From Acidimicrobiia bacterium (lineage in GTDB: Bacteria; Actinomycetota; Acidimicrobiia; Acidimicrobiales; SHLQ01): a stretch of DNA of 39,354 bases. Below are positions 1-10,392 of this stretch, in pieces. The stretch lies in NCBI GenBank assembly GCA_029858875.1, contig JAOUEE010000003.1, positions 1 through 39,354 of the forward strand, in the 5' to 3' direction. A program made the translations under genes and the position numbers. The notes under the pieces are model-generated. The model had not been told where the DNA came from and searched no databases. It saw only the letters and a list, made by a program, of their open reading frames with translations. How positions within the stretch are numbered: the stretch's first letter is position 1; every line of letters begins with the position of its first letter.

Positions 1-1
1 G

Positions 2-208
2 ACCGTGGCGCCCAGCACCGAGGCGCCGCCGCCCCCCCCGCCGCCACCGCCTCCTCCTCCTCCTCCACCGTCGACACCGTCGACCTCCGTTGCCCCGGGG
101 ACCGTGCCGCCCACGGGCACCGATGAGCCCGAGACCCAGGTCCTCGGCGCCGTCGAGGAGGCCGGAGTGGCCACCGCGGTCGCCGCCGAGCCCGACTTCA
201 CCGGCTGA
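2..208 (+). CDS. C-terminal end of a proline-rich protein (5' truncated)
   Basis: The reading frame is open from the first bases of the window and stops at TGA 206-208, so this is probably the tail of a gene that begins upstream. The visible part has about 15 consecutive prolines spelled with mixed CCG/CCC/CCT/CCA codons, then a Ser/Thr/Pro-rich stretch and an acidic end (PEFTG-like, reading EPDFTG). Such low-complexity tails are common in exported or cell-wall-spanning actinobacterial proteins, but no domain is visible and no function can be given. The GTG at 5 reported by the ORF track is unlikely to be the true start because the frame continues upstream of it. Confidence 0.5.
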   Translation, partial: TVAPSTEAPPPPPPPPPPPPPPPSTPSTSVAPGTVPPTGTDEPETQVLGAVEEAGVATAVAAEPDFTG

Positions 209-2816
<2,608 letters not shown>

Positions 2817-2820
<4 letters not shown>

Positions 2821-3272
2821 AGGTCGCCGTGCTCATGGGGTCCGAGAGCGACACCGAGAAGATGGCCAAAGCGGGTCAGACCCTCGCCGAGTTCGGCATC
2901 GAGGCCGACGTGCGGGTGCTGTCGGCCCATCGGAATCCCGACGAGGTGGTCGGGCTGGCCCGATCGGCACGCGAGAACGGGTATGTGGCCTTCATCTGCG
3001 GCGCCGGGATGGCGGCGCACCTCGCTGGTGCGGTGGCAGCCAACACGACGTTGCCCGTGGTCGGCGTGCCGCTGTCGGGCGGCGCCCTCAACGGGGTCGA
3101 TGCGTTGTACAGCACCGTCCAGATGCCCAAGGGCATTCCGGTGGCGACCGTGGCCGTCGACGGGTCACAGAACGCCGCGCTGCTGGTCGTGCAGATGTTG
3201 GCCATCACCGATGCCGGTTTGGCCGAGAAGCTGGCGGCCCGACGGGCCGAGTCGGCTGGTGGGCCGCGGTGA
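2817..3272 (+). CDS. purE: N5-carboxyaminoimidazole ribonucleotide mutase
   Basis: PurE moves a carboxyl group to make CAIR. The 151-residue protein shows [10 protein letters not shown] (phosphate binding), the SAHRNPDEV motif with the catalytic histidine, [14 protein letters not shown] and [12 protein letters not shown]. The SAHR and GAGxAAHLxG motifs match class I (bacterial mutase) rather than the class II AIR carboxylase, so a PurK partner is expected elsewhere in the genome. The true start is the ATG at 2817, with AAGGAG at 2801-2806; the ORF-track line beginning at 2133 merely runs in frame through purD. The ATG overlaps the purD stop. Confidence 0.96.
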
Positions 3273-3286
3273 GGGCTGGCCGCGGC
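3263..3286. terminator. Possible hairpin at the end of purE
   Basis: GCCGCGG and CCGCGGC form a perfect 7-bp stem around a 10-base loop that contains the purE stop codon. It lies in the short gap between convergent genes, where termination for both strands would be expected. There is no T-tract, so this is only a candidate. Confidence 0.3.
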
Positions 3287-3292
3287 GGGGGT

Positions 3293-3577
3293 TCAACCGT
3301 CGATGCGGGCCGCTTCCTCGCGGGCGTGGATCTTGTAGCGCCGACGACGGGCGAACACGTTGAGCCGGCTCCGTGTGCGACCGTTGCGATGGAACCCCAG
3401 CACCTTGGCCGCACAACCCACGCACATCGGCTTGTGGTCGCGACCCCGAGGGTAGGCCAGGCATTCGGCGCAGTATTCATGGCCGCATCGGGGACAGACG
3501 CCCCGAGCCGGCAGGAAGCGGTGTTGAGCACAGCGTCCGCTGAGCTCGGAATCGTCGGATCGGTGCAGCAGTCCCAT
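3293..3577 (-). CDS. Small B-box-like zinc-binding protein
   Basis: This 94-residue cytoplasmic protein has evenly spaced metal ligands: C-x2-H near residue 17, then CPRCGHEYCAEC around residues 28-39 and a closing CVGC near residue 52. The arrangement resembles the B-box/treble-clef zinc modules of many small actinobacterial proteins. The C-terminal third is strongly basic (ARRRRYKIHAREEAAR) and could touch nucleic acid or acidic partners. It is read against the purine genes, convergent with purE and divergent from purB. The start could be ATG 3577 or GTG 3580; neither has a strong ribosome binding site. No enzymatic function is claimed. Confidence 0.7.
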   Translation of the reverse strand: MGLLHRSDDSELSGRCAQHRFLPARGVCPRCGHEYCAECLAYPRGRDHKPMCVGCAAKVLGFHRNGRTRSRLNVFARRRRYKIHAREEAARIDG

Positions 3578-3619
3578 CACTTCTCATCATCGGCGGTCGG
3601 TTCCCCACTCTTGAGAAAC

Positions 3620-3629
3620 CGTGATCACG
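3620..3629. promoter_or_regulatory. Perfect palindrome CGTGATCACG upstream of purB
   Basis: This 10-bp perfect palindrome sits in the 95-bp divergent gap between purB and the zinc-protein gene. The same decamer occurs again at 38936-38945 in another divergent gap. Its GTGATC core is shared with the purA upstream palindrome. It could be a regulator site; the evidence is symmetry and placement only. Confidence 0.3.
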
Positions 3630-3672
3630 AATTGGTCGGACCGTCCGCGGCGTCGGGGTGTGTGGTTCGACC

Positions 3673-5091
3673 ATGATCGTCAACGTTCTCGCCGACCGCT
3701 ACGCCAGCGCCGAGATGGTCCACATCTGGTCGCCCGAGAACAAGATCGTGCTCGAACGCCGGCTCTGGTTGGCGGTTCTGGCCGCCCAACACGAGCTGGG
3801 TGTCGAGGTCCCCGATGGGGTGATGGCGGCCTACGAGGCCGTCGTCGATCACGTCGATCTCGACAGCATCCGTCGGCGTGAGGAGATCACGCGCCACGAC
3901 GTGAAGGCCCGCATCGAGGAGTTCTGTGCCCTGGCCGGACACGAGCACATCCACAAGGGGATGACCTCGCGCGATCTCACCGAGAACGTCGAGCAGGTCC
4001 AGGTTCGGTCCTCGTTGGCTCTCGTCCGTGATCGGGCCGTGGCCACCCTGGCGCGGCTGGCTCGGCTGGCCGTCCAGTTCCGGGATCAGCCCCTGGCCGG
4101 CCGTTCGCACAACGTCGCCGCGCAGGTCACCACCCTGGGCAAACGGTTCGCCACGGTCGCCGAGGAACTGCTCGAAGCGACCGAGCGGCTCGAGCACCTG
4201 ATCGAGCGGTATCCGCTTCGTGGCATCAAAGGCCCGGTGGGAACCCAACAGGACATGGTCGACCTCTTCGACGGTGACCCGGCCCGGGCCGAGTCGCTGG
4301 AGGGCCGAGTCGCCGACCACCTCGGTTTTGCCCGCACCTTCGCCAGCGTGGGCCAGGTGTACCCCCGTTCTCTGGATCTCGATGTGGTATCGGCCCTGGT
4401 CCAGGCGGCGTCGGGGCCGGCCAACCTGGCCACCACCGTTCGACTGATGGTGGGCCACGAACTGGTGACCGAGGGGTTCAAGGAAGGCCAGGTCGGTTCA
4501 TCGGCGATGCCCCACAAGATGAACACCCGCAGCAGCGAGCGCATCAACGGTCTGCACACCATCCTCACCGGTCATCTCACGATGGCCGCGGGTCTCACCG
4601 GCGATCAGTGGAACGAGGGTGACGTCAGCTGCTCGGTGGTGCGGCGAGTCGTGCTGCCCGACGCCTTCTTCGCCACCGACGGCCTGTTCGAGACCACGCT
4701 GACCGTGCTCGACGAGTTCGGCGCCTATCCCGCGGTGATCGAGCGCGAGCTCGATCGGTACCTGCCGTTCCTCGCCACCACCAAGGTGCTGGTGGCCGCC
4801 GTGAAGGCGGGCGCCGGCCGCGAGGTGGCGCACGAGGCCATCAAGGAGCACGCCGTGGCCGTGGCGCTCGACATGCGCCGCTCTGGTCGCGTCGAGAACG
4901 ATCTGGTGGCGCGTCTGGCGGGCGACGATCGGCTGGCGATGTCGGCCGAGGAGCTCAAGGCCGCCATCGGTGCCCCCCTGTCGCTGGCTGGTCGGGCCGG
5001 TGAGCAGGTCACCGAGGTTGCAGCGCGCATCGCGCCCTGGGTGAAGCGTTTCCCCGACGCCGCTGCCTACGATCCGGCTCCGGTGTTGTGA
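3673..5091 (+). CDS. purB: Adenylosuccinate lyase
   Basis: PurB eliminates fumarate from SAICAR (IMP pathway) and from adenylosuccinate (AMP branch), so it serves both purC and purA in this cluster. The 472-residue protein carries the superfamily signature GSSAMPHKMNTRSSERI around residues 276-291, the flexible loop with the catalytic serine, plus GMTSRDLTENVEQ and AGRSHNVAAQVTTLGKRF. Its N-terminus (MVHIWSPENKIVLERRLWLAVL) is typical. ATG 3673 is preferred over GTG 3658 because the conserved protein begins at IVNVLADRYAS. A 37-bp gap separates it from purC. Confidence 0.96.
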   Translation: MIVNVLADRYASAEMVHIWSPENKIVLERRLWLAVLAAQHELGVEVPDGVMAAYEAVVDHVDLDSIRRREEITRHDVKARIEEFCALAGHEHIHKGMTSRDLTENVEQVQVRSSLALVRDRAVATLARLARLAVQFRDQPLAGRSHNVAAQVTTLGKRFATVAEELLEATERLEHLIERYPLRGIKGPVGTQQDMVDLFDGDPARAESLEGRVADHLGFARTFASVGQVYPRSLDLDVVSALVQAASGPANLATTVRLMVGHELVTEGFKEGQVGSSAMPHKMNTRSSERINGLHTILTGHLTMAAGLTGDQWNEGDVSCSVVRRVVLPDAFFATDGLFETTLTVLDEFGAYPAVIERELDRYLPFLATTKVLVAAVKAGAGREVAHEAIKEHAVAVALDMRRSGRVENDLVARLAGDDRLAMSAEELKAAIGAPLSLAGRAGEQVTEVAARIAPWVKRFPDAAAYDPAPVL

Positions 5092-5128
5092 GCGGGCGCC
5101 CGCCCGCCGACCGACCAGGAGGATGGAC

Positions 5129-6013
5129 ATGAGTGTGACGCTTCCGCACATCTATTCGGGCAAGGTGCGCGACATCTACGACGCCGGCGACGACCGTCTG
5201 TTGATGGTCACCTCCGACCGCATCTCGGCCTTCGACGTGGTGATGGCCGAGCCCATCGCGCACAAGGGCCGGGTGTTGACGGCCACCTCGGCGTTCTGGT
5301 TCGAGCAGCTGGCCGACGTGGCCCCCAGCCACCTGATCTCGACCGATCTGGCCGACTTCCCCGTCGGGGCTCGCGAGCCCGACGTCGAGGGTCGGTCGAT
5401 GTTGGTGCGACGCGCCCGGATGCTGCCGGTCGAGTGCATCGTCCGGGGCTACATCACCGGATCGGCGTGGAAGGAGTATCGCGACCACGGCACCATGCAC
5501 GGCACCCGGATGCCGAGCGATCTGCAGGAGTCCTCCCAGCTCCCCGAGCCGGTGTTCACTCCCTCCACCAAGGCCCCCGACGGTGAGCATGACATCAACA
5601 TCTCGTTCTCGGAATCCGTCGACCTGATCGGTGCGGAGCTGGCCGAGCGGGCGCGGGATGTCTCGCTGGAGCTGTACACGCGTGGAGCCGAGTGGGCGGC
5701 GGAGCGCGGCATCATCATCGCCGACACGAAGTTCGAGCTGGGGCTGGTCGACGACGAGCTCGTCGTGGCCGATGAGATGCTCACCCCCGACTCGTCACGG
5801 TTCTGGCCGGCCGACCAGTGGCAGCCCGGAACCACACCTCCCTCGTTCGACAAGCAGCCGGTGCGCGATCACCTCGACGGGCTGGACTGGGACAAGACGC
5901 CGCCCCCACCCGCCCTCCCCGCTGACGTGGTGGCCGCCACCAGCGCCCGCTACGTCGAGGCGTACGAGCGCATCACGGGACGACGCTTCGCCGACTGGCC
6001 GGGAACGAGCTGA
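5129..6013 (+). CDS. purC: SAICAR synthetase
   Basis: PurC joins CAIR and aspartate with ATP to give SAICAR. The 294-residue protein has the SGKVRDIYDAG nucleotide loop, SDRISAFDVVM, the VECIVRGYITGSAWKEY motif and IIIADTKFELGLVDDELVVADEMLTPDSSRFWP, in the order found in the longer eukaryote/actinobacterial-type enzymes. The start is decided by the ribosome binding site: AGGAGG at 5117-5122 touches the ATG at 5123 directly, but lies six bases before the ATG at 5129, so the second ATG is the better choice and the ORF-track start is two codons too long. Confidence 0.95.
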   Translation: MSVTLPHIYSGKVRDIYDAGDDRLLMVTSDRISAFDVVMAEPIAHKGRVLTATSAFWFEQLADVAPSHLISTDLADFPVGAREPDVEGRSMLVRRARMLPVECIVRGYITGSAWKEYRDHGTMHGTRMPSDLQESSQLPEPVFTPSTKAPDGEHDINISFSESVDLIGAELAERARDVSLELYTRGAEWAAERGIIIADTKFELGLVDDELVVADEMLTPDSSRFWPADQWQPGTTPPSFDKQPVRDHLDGLDWDKTPPPPALPADVVAATSARYVEAYERITGRRFADWPGTS

Positions 6014-6055
6014 GCGCGCCCATGAGCCCGCCTGGTTCCGGACGGGTCGGCTCGG

Positions 6056-6061
6056 TACCGT
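6056..6061 (+). promoter_or_regulatory. -10 box for a leaderless GTG start
   Basis: TACCGT (TANNNT) is followed by exactly seven bases and then the GTG of the Asp-box gene, with no ribosome binding site between. The identical hexamer and spacing occur before purL. This arrangement predicts a transcript that starts at or next to the start codon. Confidence 0.45.
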
Positions 6062-6068
6062 CGAGTCG

Positions 6069-8261
6069 GTGCGCGACCTGAGGTCAGCCGTTCGATCGCA
6101 GGTGGCCATCGCCCTCGTCGCCGTGGTGACCCTCGTGGCCGGCGGCAGTCACCCGGTCGGTGCCCACACGCCCCACGATGACATCTTCGACGTGGCCCTC
6201 TCGCCGACCTTCTCGATCGATGAGACGGTGTACGCCATCTCCCGGTCGTTGCTGCTGCGCTCCGACGATGGCGGTGCCACGTGGGCCCGGCTGACCAACG
6301 GACTGGACCACAACCGCCAGTACCAGGTGCTGGCGGTGTCTCCCAGCGATCCCGACATCGTGCTGGTGGGCACGGAGGGCACGGGGATCAGTCGCTCCGT
6401 CGATGGCGGCGCCAGCTGGCAGCGCCTGGATCAGGCCCCGTCCGGGGTCGACATCGACGTGTTGGATATCGCCGCCGACGGCCTCGTGGTGGCTGGTGGC
6501 CCCGACCCGGCCGTGCATGTGAGCGGCGATGGCGGTGCATCGTGGTCGACGGTCGATCAGCCGGCCGGGGTGCGTGCGGCCGCCTTCGACTCGGATCGAG
6601 GGACGGTCCTGCTCGGGCTCGAGAATGGAGTGGTCGCGGTCAGCGACGATGGTGGGACCAACTGGCGGCGCCGGGTCGTGGCCGACTCGGCCGTCACCGC
6701 GCTGGCCGTGGGGGCCGACGGTTCGGTGTGGGCGGGCACGGCAGCCGGGGTGGTGTTGTCCTCGCCGGACGGGGGCGCCACCTTCACGGCCGGCGAAGTC
6801 GCCCCGGGGTCCTCGCCGGTGATGGCGCTGGCCCCGATGGGGGCCGACCGACCGGCGTTGTGGGCGGTGACCGGGGCCGACGGGCCAGTGGTGATGCCGT
6901 TGGACGGCAGTGGCCGCTGGGAAGTGCGGGCCACCGGACTCTCGGTCGACGCCCAGTCCGGCGAGCCCGGGTACGAGGGGAGGGAGGACTTCAGCCGCCT
7001 GGCGGTGTCCGATGACGGAGCCACGCTGTTCGTCGCCGGCTTCGACGGGCTCTTCCGGTCCGACGACCTCGGCGCCGGGTGGACGGAGGTATCCACGCTG
7101 CAGGACGTGATCGTGGGGTTCGACGTGTCCCCGGACTACCAGCTCACCCCTGAGGTGGTGGTGTCCACCTACGTGGACGGAGTCCATCGGTCGGTCGACG
7201 GCGGCGATCGTTGGGATCGCCCTGACGGCAACCTGGGTGACTTCGGGCTCGGCGGTGGTAGCGGCCCGGTCCGGTTGTTCAACGTGGTGATGTCGCCGGA
7301 CTACGGCACCGACCGGACCTTGTACACATCCACCGACGACGAGTTGCTCCGCAGCACCGACGGGGGCACGACGTGGGAGGGCATCGACCCCGGTGAGGAT
7401 CGGCCCGCCGGGTCGCCTCGGGTCGACATCGTTGCCCTCTCGCCCGGGTTCGCGACCGATGCCCAGGTGTTCATGGGCACCCGCGAAGGGGCCTTCCTCG
7501 TGTCCGAGGACCGCGGCGACACGTTCAGTGCGACCGCCGACCACGGGGGGGCGGTTCGATCCATCGGCGTGTCGCCCACCTTCGCTCGGGATCGAACGCT
7601 GTTCGTTTCGCACAGCGCCGGGCGCGACGGTTCGGGCGAGCCCGCGCCGCCGGGCGTCCGACGCAGCCGTGACGGTGGCCGCACCTGGGAGACGCTGCTG
7701 TCCGACGTGACCGGTCACCTGGCCGTGTCCCCGGCCTTTGCCAGCGATGGCACCATCTTCCTGGCCACGGCGAGCGGTGTCCTTCGCAGCCAGGACTCGG
7801 GTGACGGCTGGCAATCGCTCACCATCGGCGGGTCACCCGATGAGCGCCTCGCGGTGGAGGCCATCGCCGTCTCACCGGGCTACGCCAACGACCAGACGGT
7901 GCTCATCAGCGTGCGAGGATCGGGGCTGTGGCGCTCCATCGATGGCGGTGAGCGGTTCCAGCCGGTCGGCTCCGATCTGATCGAACAGAACCTCCTGGCC
8001 TCGGACTTCGACAAGCCGACGACCCGGCCGATCCAGTTCTCCCCTGGTTATGCCGAGGACGGCACGATCTTCGTCTCCACCATCACCCAGCTGTATCGCA
8101 CGATCGACCGTGGGCAGACGTGGACGCGTGTGACGCCTGCCCTCGCCGAGCCGTCGCCCTCCGCATCCGCCGCGTCGGTGCCGATCGTGTGGATCCTCGC
8201 CGTCGGCACGGCTCTGGTCATCGTGGCGGCCGGGATCCTCGGCTGGCGCCGAACCCGATGA
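6069..8261 (+). CDS. Exported, membrane-anchored Asp-box (BNR) repeat protein
   Basis: From GTG 6069 the protein is 730 residues: an N-terminal signal peptide (VAIALVAVVTLVAGG, likely cut near VGA-HT), a long repeat region, and a C-terminal transmembrane anchor (VPIVWILAVGTALVIVAAGILGW) followed by RRTR. I count twelve Asp-box-like motifs of the SxDGGxTW type from about residue 65 to 678 (SDDGGATW, SVDGGASW, STDGGTTW, SRDGGRTW, TIDRGQTW and others). At least eight copies of an SPxFxxDxTvF motif are interleaved with them. Asp boxes lie in beta-propeller blades of sialidase, Vps10 and Ycf48-like proteins. No sialidase catalytic residues are evident, so binding or scaffolding is more likely than hydrolysis. 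The ORF-track start at 5631 overlaps purC and is wrong. The stop overlaps the comB start (ATGA). Confidence 0.85.
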   Translation: MRDLRSAVRSQVAIALVAVVTLVAGGSHPVGAHTPHDDIFDVALSPTFSIDETVYAISRSLLLRSDDGGATWARLTNGLDHNRQYQVLAVSPSDPDIVLVGTEGTGISRSVDGGASWQRLDQAPSGVDIDVLDIAADGLVVAGGPDPAVHVSGDGGASWSTVDQPAGVRAAAFDSDRGTVLLGLENGVVAVSDDGGTNWRRRVVADSAVTALAVGADGSVWAGTAAGVVLSSPDGGATFTAGEVAPGSSPVMALAPMGADRPALWAVTGADGPVVMPLDGSGRWEVRATGLSVDAQSGEPGYEGREDFSRLAVSDDGATLFVAGFDGLFRSDDLGAGWTEVSTLQDVIVGFDVSPDYQLTPEVVVSTYVDGVHRSVDGGDRWDRPDGNLGDFGLGGGSGPVRLFNVVMSPDYGTDRTLYTSTDDELLRSTDGGTTWEGIDPGEDRPAGSPRVDIVALSPGFATDAQVFMGTREGAFLVSEDRGDTFSATADHGGAVRSIGVSPTFARDRTLFVSHSAGRDGSGEPAPPGVRRSRDGGRTWETLLSDVTGHLAVSPAFASDGTIFLATASGVLRSQDSGDGWQSLTIGGSPDERLAVEAIAVSPGYANDQTVLISVRGSGLWRSIDGGERFQPVGSDLIEQNLLASDFDKPTTRPIQFSPGYAEDGTIFVSTITQLYRTIDRGQTWTRVTPALAEPSPSASAASVPIVWILAVGTALVIVAAGILGWRRTR

Positions 8262-9013
8262 GTCCCGCTCGCCTGCGTGCCGAGCATCGCCAGGCCGGCT
8301 TCCGAGTTCGGTTCGACTGGGGCCCGAACGGCCTGCGGGCGTTGGCCTCGATGGTGGAGATCGTGGTGGTGGTTGATGTGTTGTCGTTCAGCACCAGTGT
8401 CGACATCGCGGTGGGTCGCGGCGCCGTGGTGCTGCCGTACCGTTGGCACAACGGCACCGAGGCGTCGTTCGCGGCTGAGCGCGATGCGCTGCTGGCCCGG
8501 CGTCGTGGCGAGGATGGTTTCACACTGTCGCCGTCGTCCCTGGAGGCGATTCCGGCGGGATCCCGGTTGGTGCTGCCATCGCCCAATGGCTCGGCATTGA
8601 GCTTCGGCGCTCGTGAGGCGGGCGCCGAGCGGGTGGTGGTGGCCTCGCTTCGCAACGCCGGCGCCGTGGGGCGGTTCGTCGCTCGAACGGGCGACACTGT
8701 CGGTGTGGTGGCCTCAGGCGAGCGGTGGCGAGGCGATACGGGACCCATCCGTCCTGCGGTCGAGGATCTGCTCGGGGCCGGGGCCGTCATCGCGGCCATC
8801 CCTGGTGATGGCCGCTCGCCGGAGGCGGCGGCGGCGGCCGCCGCCTTCGACGAGGCGAGGCGCTCGTTGGCCGCCCGTCTGCCGCAGACGGCTTCGGGGC
8901 GGGAGCTGATCACCGGCGGGTTCGCGCGGGATGTGACCCTGGCCGCCGAGCACGACCGCAGCCGGGTCGTTCCGGTCCTGCTGGGCGACGAGATCGTCGA
9001 CGCGCTGGGGTGA
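8258..9013 (+). CDS. ComB-like 2-phosphosulfolactate phosphatase family protein
   Basis: The 251-residue protein resembles the ComB family (Mg-dependent 2-phosphosulfolactate phosphatase; in methanogens a coenzyme M step, in bacteria of uncertain use). Recognisable blocks are VVVVDVLSFSTSVDIAVGRGAVVLPY, LVLPSPNGSALS, VVASLRNA, VVASGERWRGDTGPIRPAVEDLLGAGA and SGRELITGGFARDVTLAAEHD. The ATG at 8258 overlaps the stop of the Asp-box gene, so it is likely translated from that message. Its position between purC and purS is not explained by pathway logic. Substrate in this organism is unknown; the family assignment is fairly secure, the reaction less so. Confidence 0.8.
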   Translation: MSPARLRAEHRQAGFRVRFDWGPNGLRALASMVEIVVVVDVLSFSTSVDIAVGRGAVVLPYRWHNGTEASFAAERDALLARRRGEDGFTLSPSSLEAIPAGSRLVLPSPNGSALSFGAREAGAERVVVASLRNAGAVGRFVARTGDTVGVVASGERWRGDTGPIRPAVEDLLGAGAVIAAIPGDGRSPEAAAAAAAFDEARRSLAARLPQTASGRELITGGFARDVTLAAEHDRSRVVPVLLGDEIVDALG

Positions 9014-9034
9014 CATCGGGCCACTTCGCTGTGG

Positions 9035-9040
9035 CAGAGT
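9035..9040 (+). promoter_or_regulatory. Possible -10 box of leaderless purS
   Basis: CAGAGT (a CANNNT variant of the -10 consensus) ends six bases before the GTG start of purS, and no ribosome binding site is visible in the 33-bp gap after comB. It fits the leaderless pattern seen at other genes here, but the first base departs from consensus. Confidence 0.3.
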
Positions 9041-9046
9041 GGCGAC

Positions 9047-9298
9047 GTGAAGTACTCCGTGCTCGTCGAAGTCAGGCTCCGCCCCGGGATCGCCGATCCG
9101 CAGGGGTCCACCATCGAGCGATCGCTGTCCACCCTGGGATTCGATGGCATCGGCGGCGTCCGGGTCGGTAAGAGCGTGCGTTTCGGCATCGAGGCGAGCG
9201 ACGAGGCCACGGCCCGTGCGCAGGTCGACGAGCTGTGTGCTCGGTTCCTCACCAACCCGGTCATCGAGGACGCGCTCGTCTCCATCGAAGCCGCCTGA
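9047..9298 (+). CDS. purS: FGAM synthase subunit PurS
   Basis: PurS is the small subunit that bridges PurL and PurQ in the three-part FGAM synthase of Gram-positive bacteria and archaea. The 83-residue length is typical. The sequence shows KYSVLVEVRLRPGIADPQGSTIERSLSTLGFDGIGGVRVGKSVRFGI, matching the family fold (beta strand, the DPxGxTI turn, and the VRVGK strand). GTG 9047 is the only suitable start. The stop overlaps the purQ ATG by one base (TGATG). Confidence 0.93.
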   Translation: MKYSVLVEVRLRPGIADPQGSTIERSLSTLGFDGIGGVRVGKSVRFGIEASDEATARAQVDELCARFLTNPVIEDALVSIEAA

Positions 9299-9969
9299 TG
9301 ACCACCGTCGGGGTCGTGCAGTTCCCGGGCACCAACTGCGAGCTCGACGCGCTCGAGGCCATCGGCCACCTCGGCGGTACCGGACAGCTGCTGTGGCACG
9401 GCGATGACACGGTGGCCGGCGTGGACGCGGTGATCGTGCCGGGCGGGTTCGCCCATGGTGACTATCTGCGGCCCGGCGCCATCGCCCGGTTTTCGCCGGT
9501 GATGCAGGCGGTGGTGGCCTTTGCCCGCTCGGGCGGGCCGGTGGTGGGGATCTGCAATGGGTTTCAGGTACTGACCGAGGCCGGGCTGCTGCCCGGCGCC
9601 CTCCAGAAGAACCGTGATCTGAAGTTCCTGTGCGCCATGGCCGAGGTGCAGGTTGCGTCCGACAACTCGGTGTTCACTTCACGCACCAACGTCGGTGATG
9701 TTCTTCGGATACCCGTCAATCACTTCGAGGGCAACTACACCTGTTCGGCCGAGACCCTGGCCGAGCTGGAGGCCGAGGAGCGGGTGGTCCTGCGCTACGT
9801 GGACAACCCGAATGGCTCGGTGGGCGACATTGCCGGGATCTGCAACGGGACCCGCAACGTGGTGGGCCTCATGCCTCACCCCGAGCGCGCGAGTCACCGG
9901 CTGCTGGGCAGCGAAGACGGCCTGCCGCTGCTGGGATCGTTGCTCGATGCGGCGGGCGTAACCGCCTGA
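9298..9969 (+). CDS. purQ: FGAM synthase glutaminase subunit PurQ
   Basis: PurQ is the class I glutamine amidotransferase that feeds ammonia to PurL. From ATG 9298 it is 223 residues. The opening VGVVQFPGTNCELDALEA, the PGGFAHGDYLRPGAIARFSP loop, the nucleophile elbow GICNGFQVLTEAGLLPGAL and the His/Glu pair in GLMPHPERAS are all present, so an active glutaminase is expected. The ORF-track line starting at 9235 includes upstream purS sequence in another frame. It is convergent with the 137-residue gene; only nine bases separate the two stop codons. Confidence 0.96.
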   Translation: MTTVGVVQFPGTNCELDALEAIGHLGGTGQLLWHGDDTVAGVDAVIVPGGFAHGDYLRPGAIARFSPVMQAVVAFARSGGPVVGICNGFQVLTEAGLLPGALQKNRDLKFLCAMAEVQVASDNSVFTSRTNVGDVLRIPVNHFEGNYTCSAETLAELEAEERVVLRYVDNPNGSVGDIAGICNGTRNVVGLMPHPERASHRLLGSEDGLPLLGSLLDAAGVTA

Positions 9970-9978
9970 TCTCCGGTG

Positions 9979-10392
9979 TCAGCCGGCGCGGGAGATACCG
10001 GCCGACTTGAGAACAGCGGCGGGAACGCCGGCCTCGCGCCACGCCGTATAGCTGATGCCCTTGCTCTGCGAGTAAGCCTTGGCCAGGGCGACGAAGTCCT
10101 TCTCGAACGATGAGATGTCGACGGAGACGGTCTTGGCTTCGAGCTCCTTGGTGAGGTCGAGACGCTTCTGCAACAACTGCACCCGCTTGAGTGGATCGGC
10201 CGAGTCGATGTCCTCCTCGACCGCGGCGAGCTGTTTCTTGATCGTTTCAGGGGTCCGTTGCCGGCCCCGCTTGGGCTTGTGCGCTTCGAGCGCTTCGAGG
10301 TAGCGACGCACGGCTCGGCTCTGGTTCCGCCCCTCAGCCAGAGCCGCCTTGTGTTCGCTGCTCAATGATTTGGGACCACGTCTCTGTGCCAT
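9979..10392 (-). CDS. Conserved-looking 137-residue protein of unknown function
   Basis: The protein is charged and predicted helical: an N-terminal KSLSSEHKAALAEGRNQSRAVRRYLEALEAHKPKRGRQRTPETI segment, a heptad-like middle (KKQLAAVEEDIDSADPLKRVQLLQKRLDLTKELEA) likely to form a coiled coil, and a C-terminal helical part ending GISYTAWREAGVPAAVLKSAGISRAG. The last part resembles a helix-turn-helix in layout, and the basic N-terminal part also suggests nucleic acid contact. I recall similar short proteins in other actinobacteria without assigned function. It lies on the opposite strand in the purQ-purL gap. No signal peptide or membrane segment is seen. Confidence 0.75.
   Translation of the reverse strand: MAQRRGPKSLSSEHKAALAEGRNQSRAVRRYLEALEAHKPKRGRQRTPETIKKQLAAVEEDIDSADPLKRVQLLQKRLDLTKELEAKTVSVDISSFEKDFVALAKAYSQSKGISYTAWREAGVPAAVLKSAGISRAG

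Noticed and set aside
34-69. Short run of CCG/CCC/CCT triplets considered as a tandem DNA repeat
   Set aside because: The codons are mixed and encode a polyproline stretch in a continuing frame, so a protein-level explanation is sufficient.
5631-6068. ORF-track N-terminal extension of the Asp-box protein
   Set aside because: It overlaps purC out of frame. The signal peptide and the TACCGT-7-GTG start place the real beginning at 6069.
9969-9996. ATCTCC/GGAGAT hairpin in the purQ convergent gap
   Set aside because: Only a 6-bp stem with a 16-base loop, no T-tract; too weak to annotate as a terminator.
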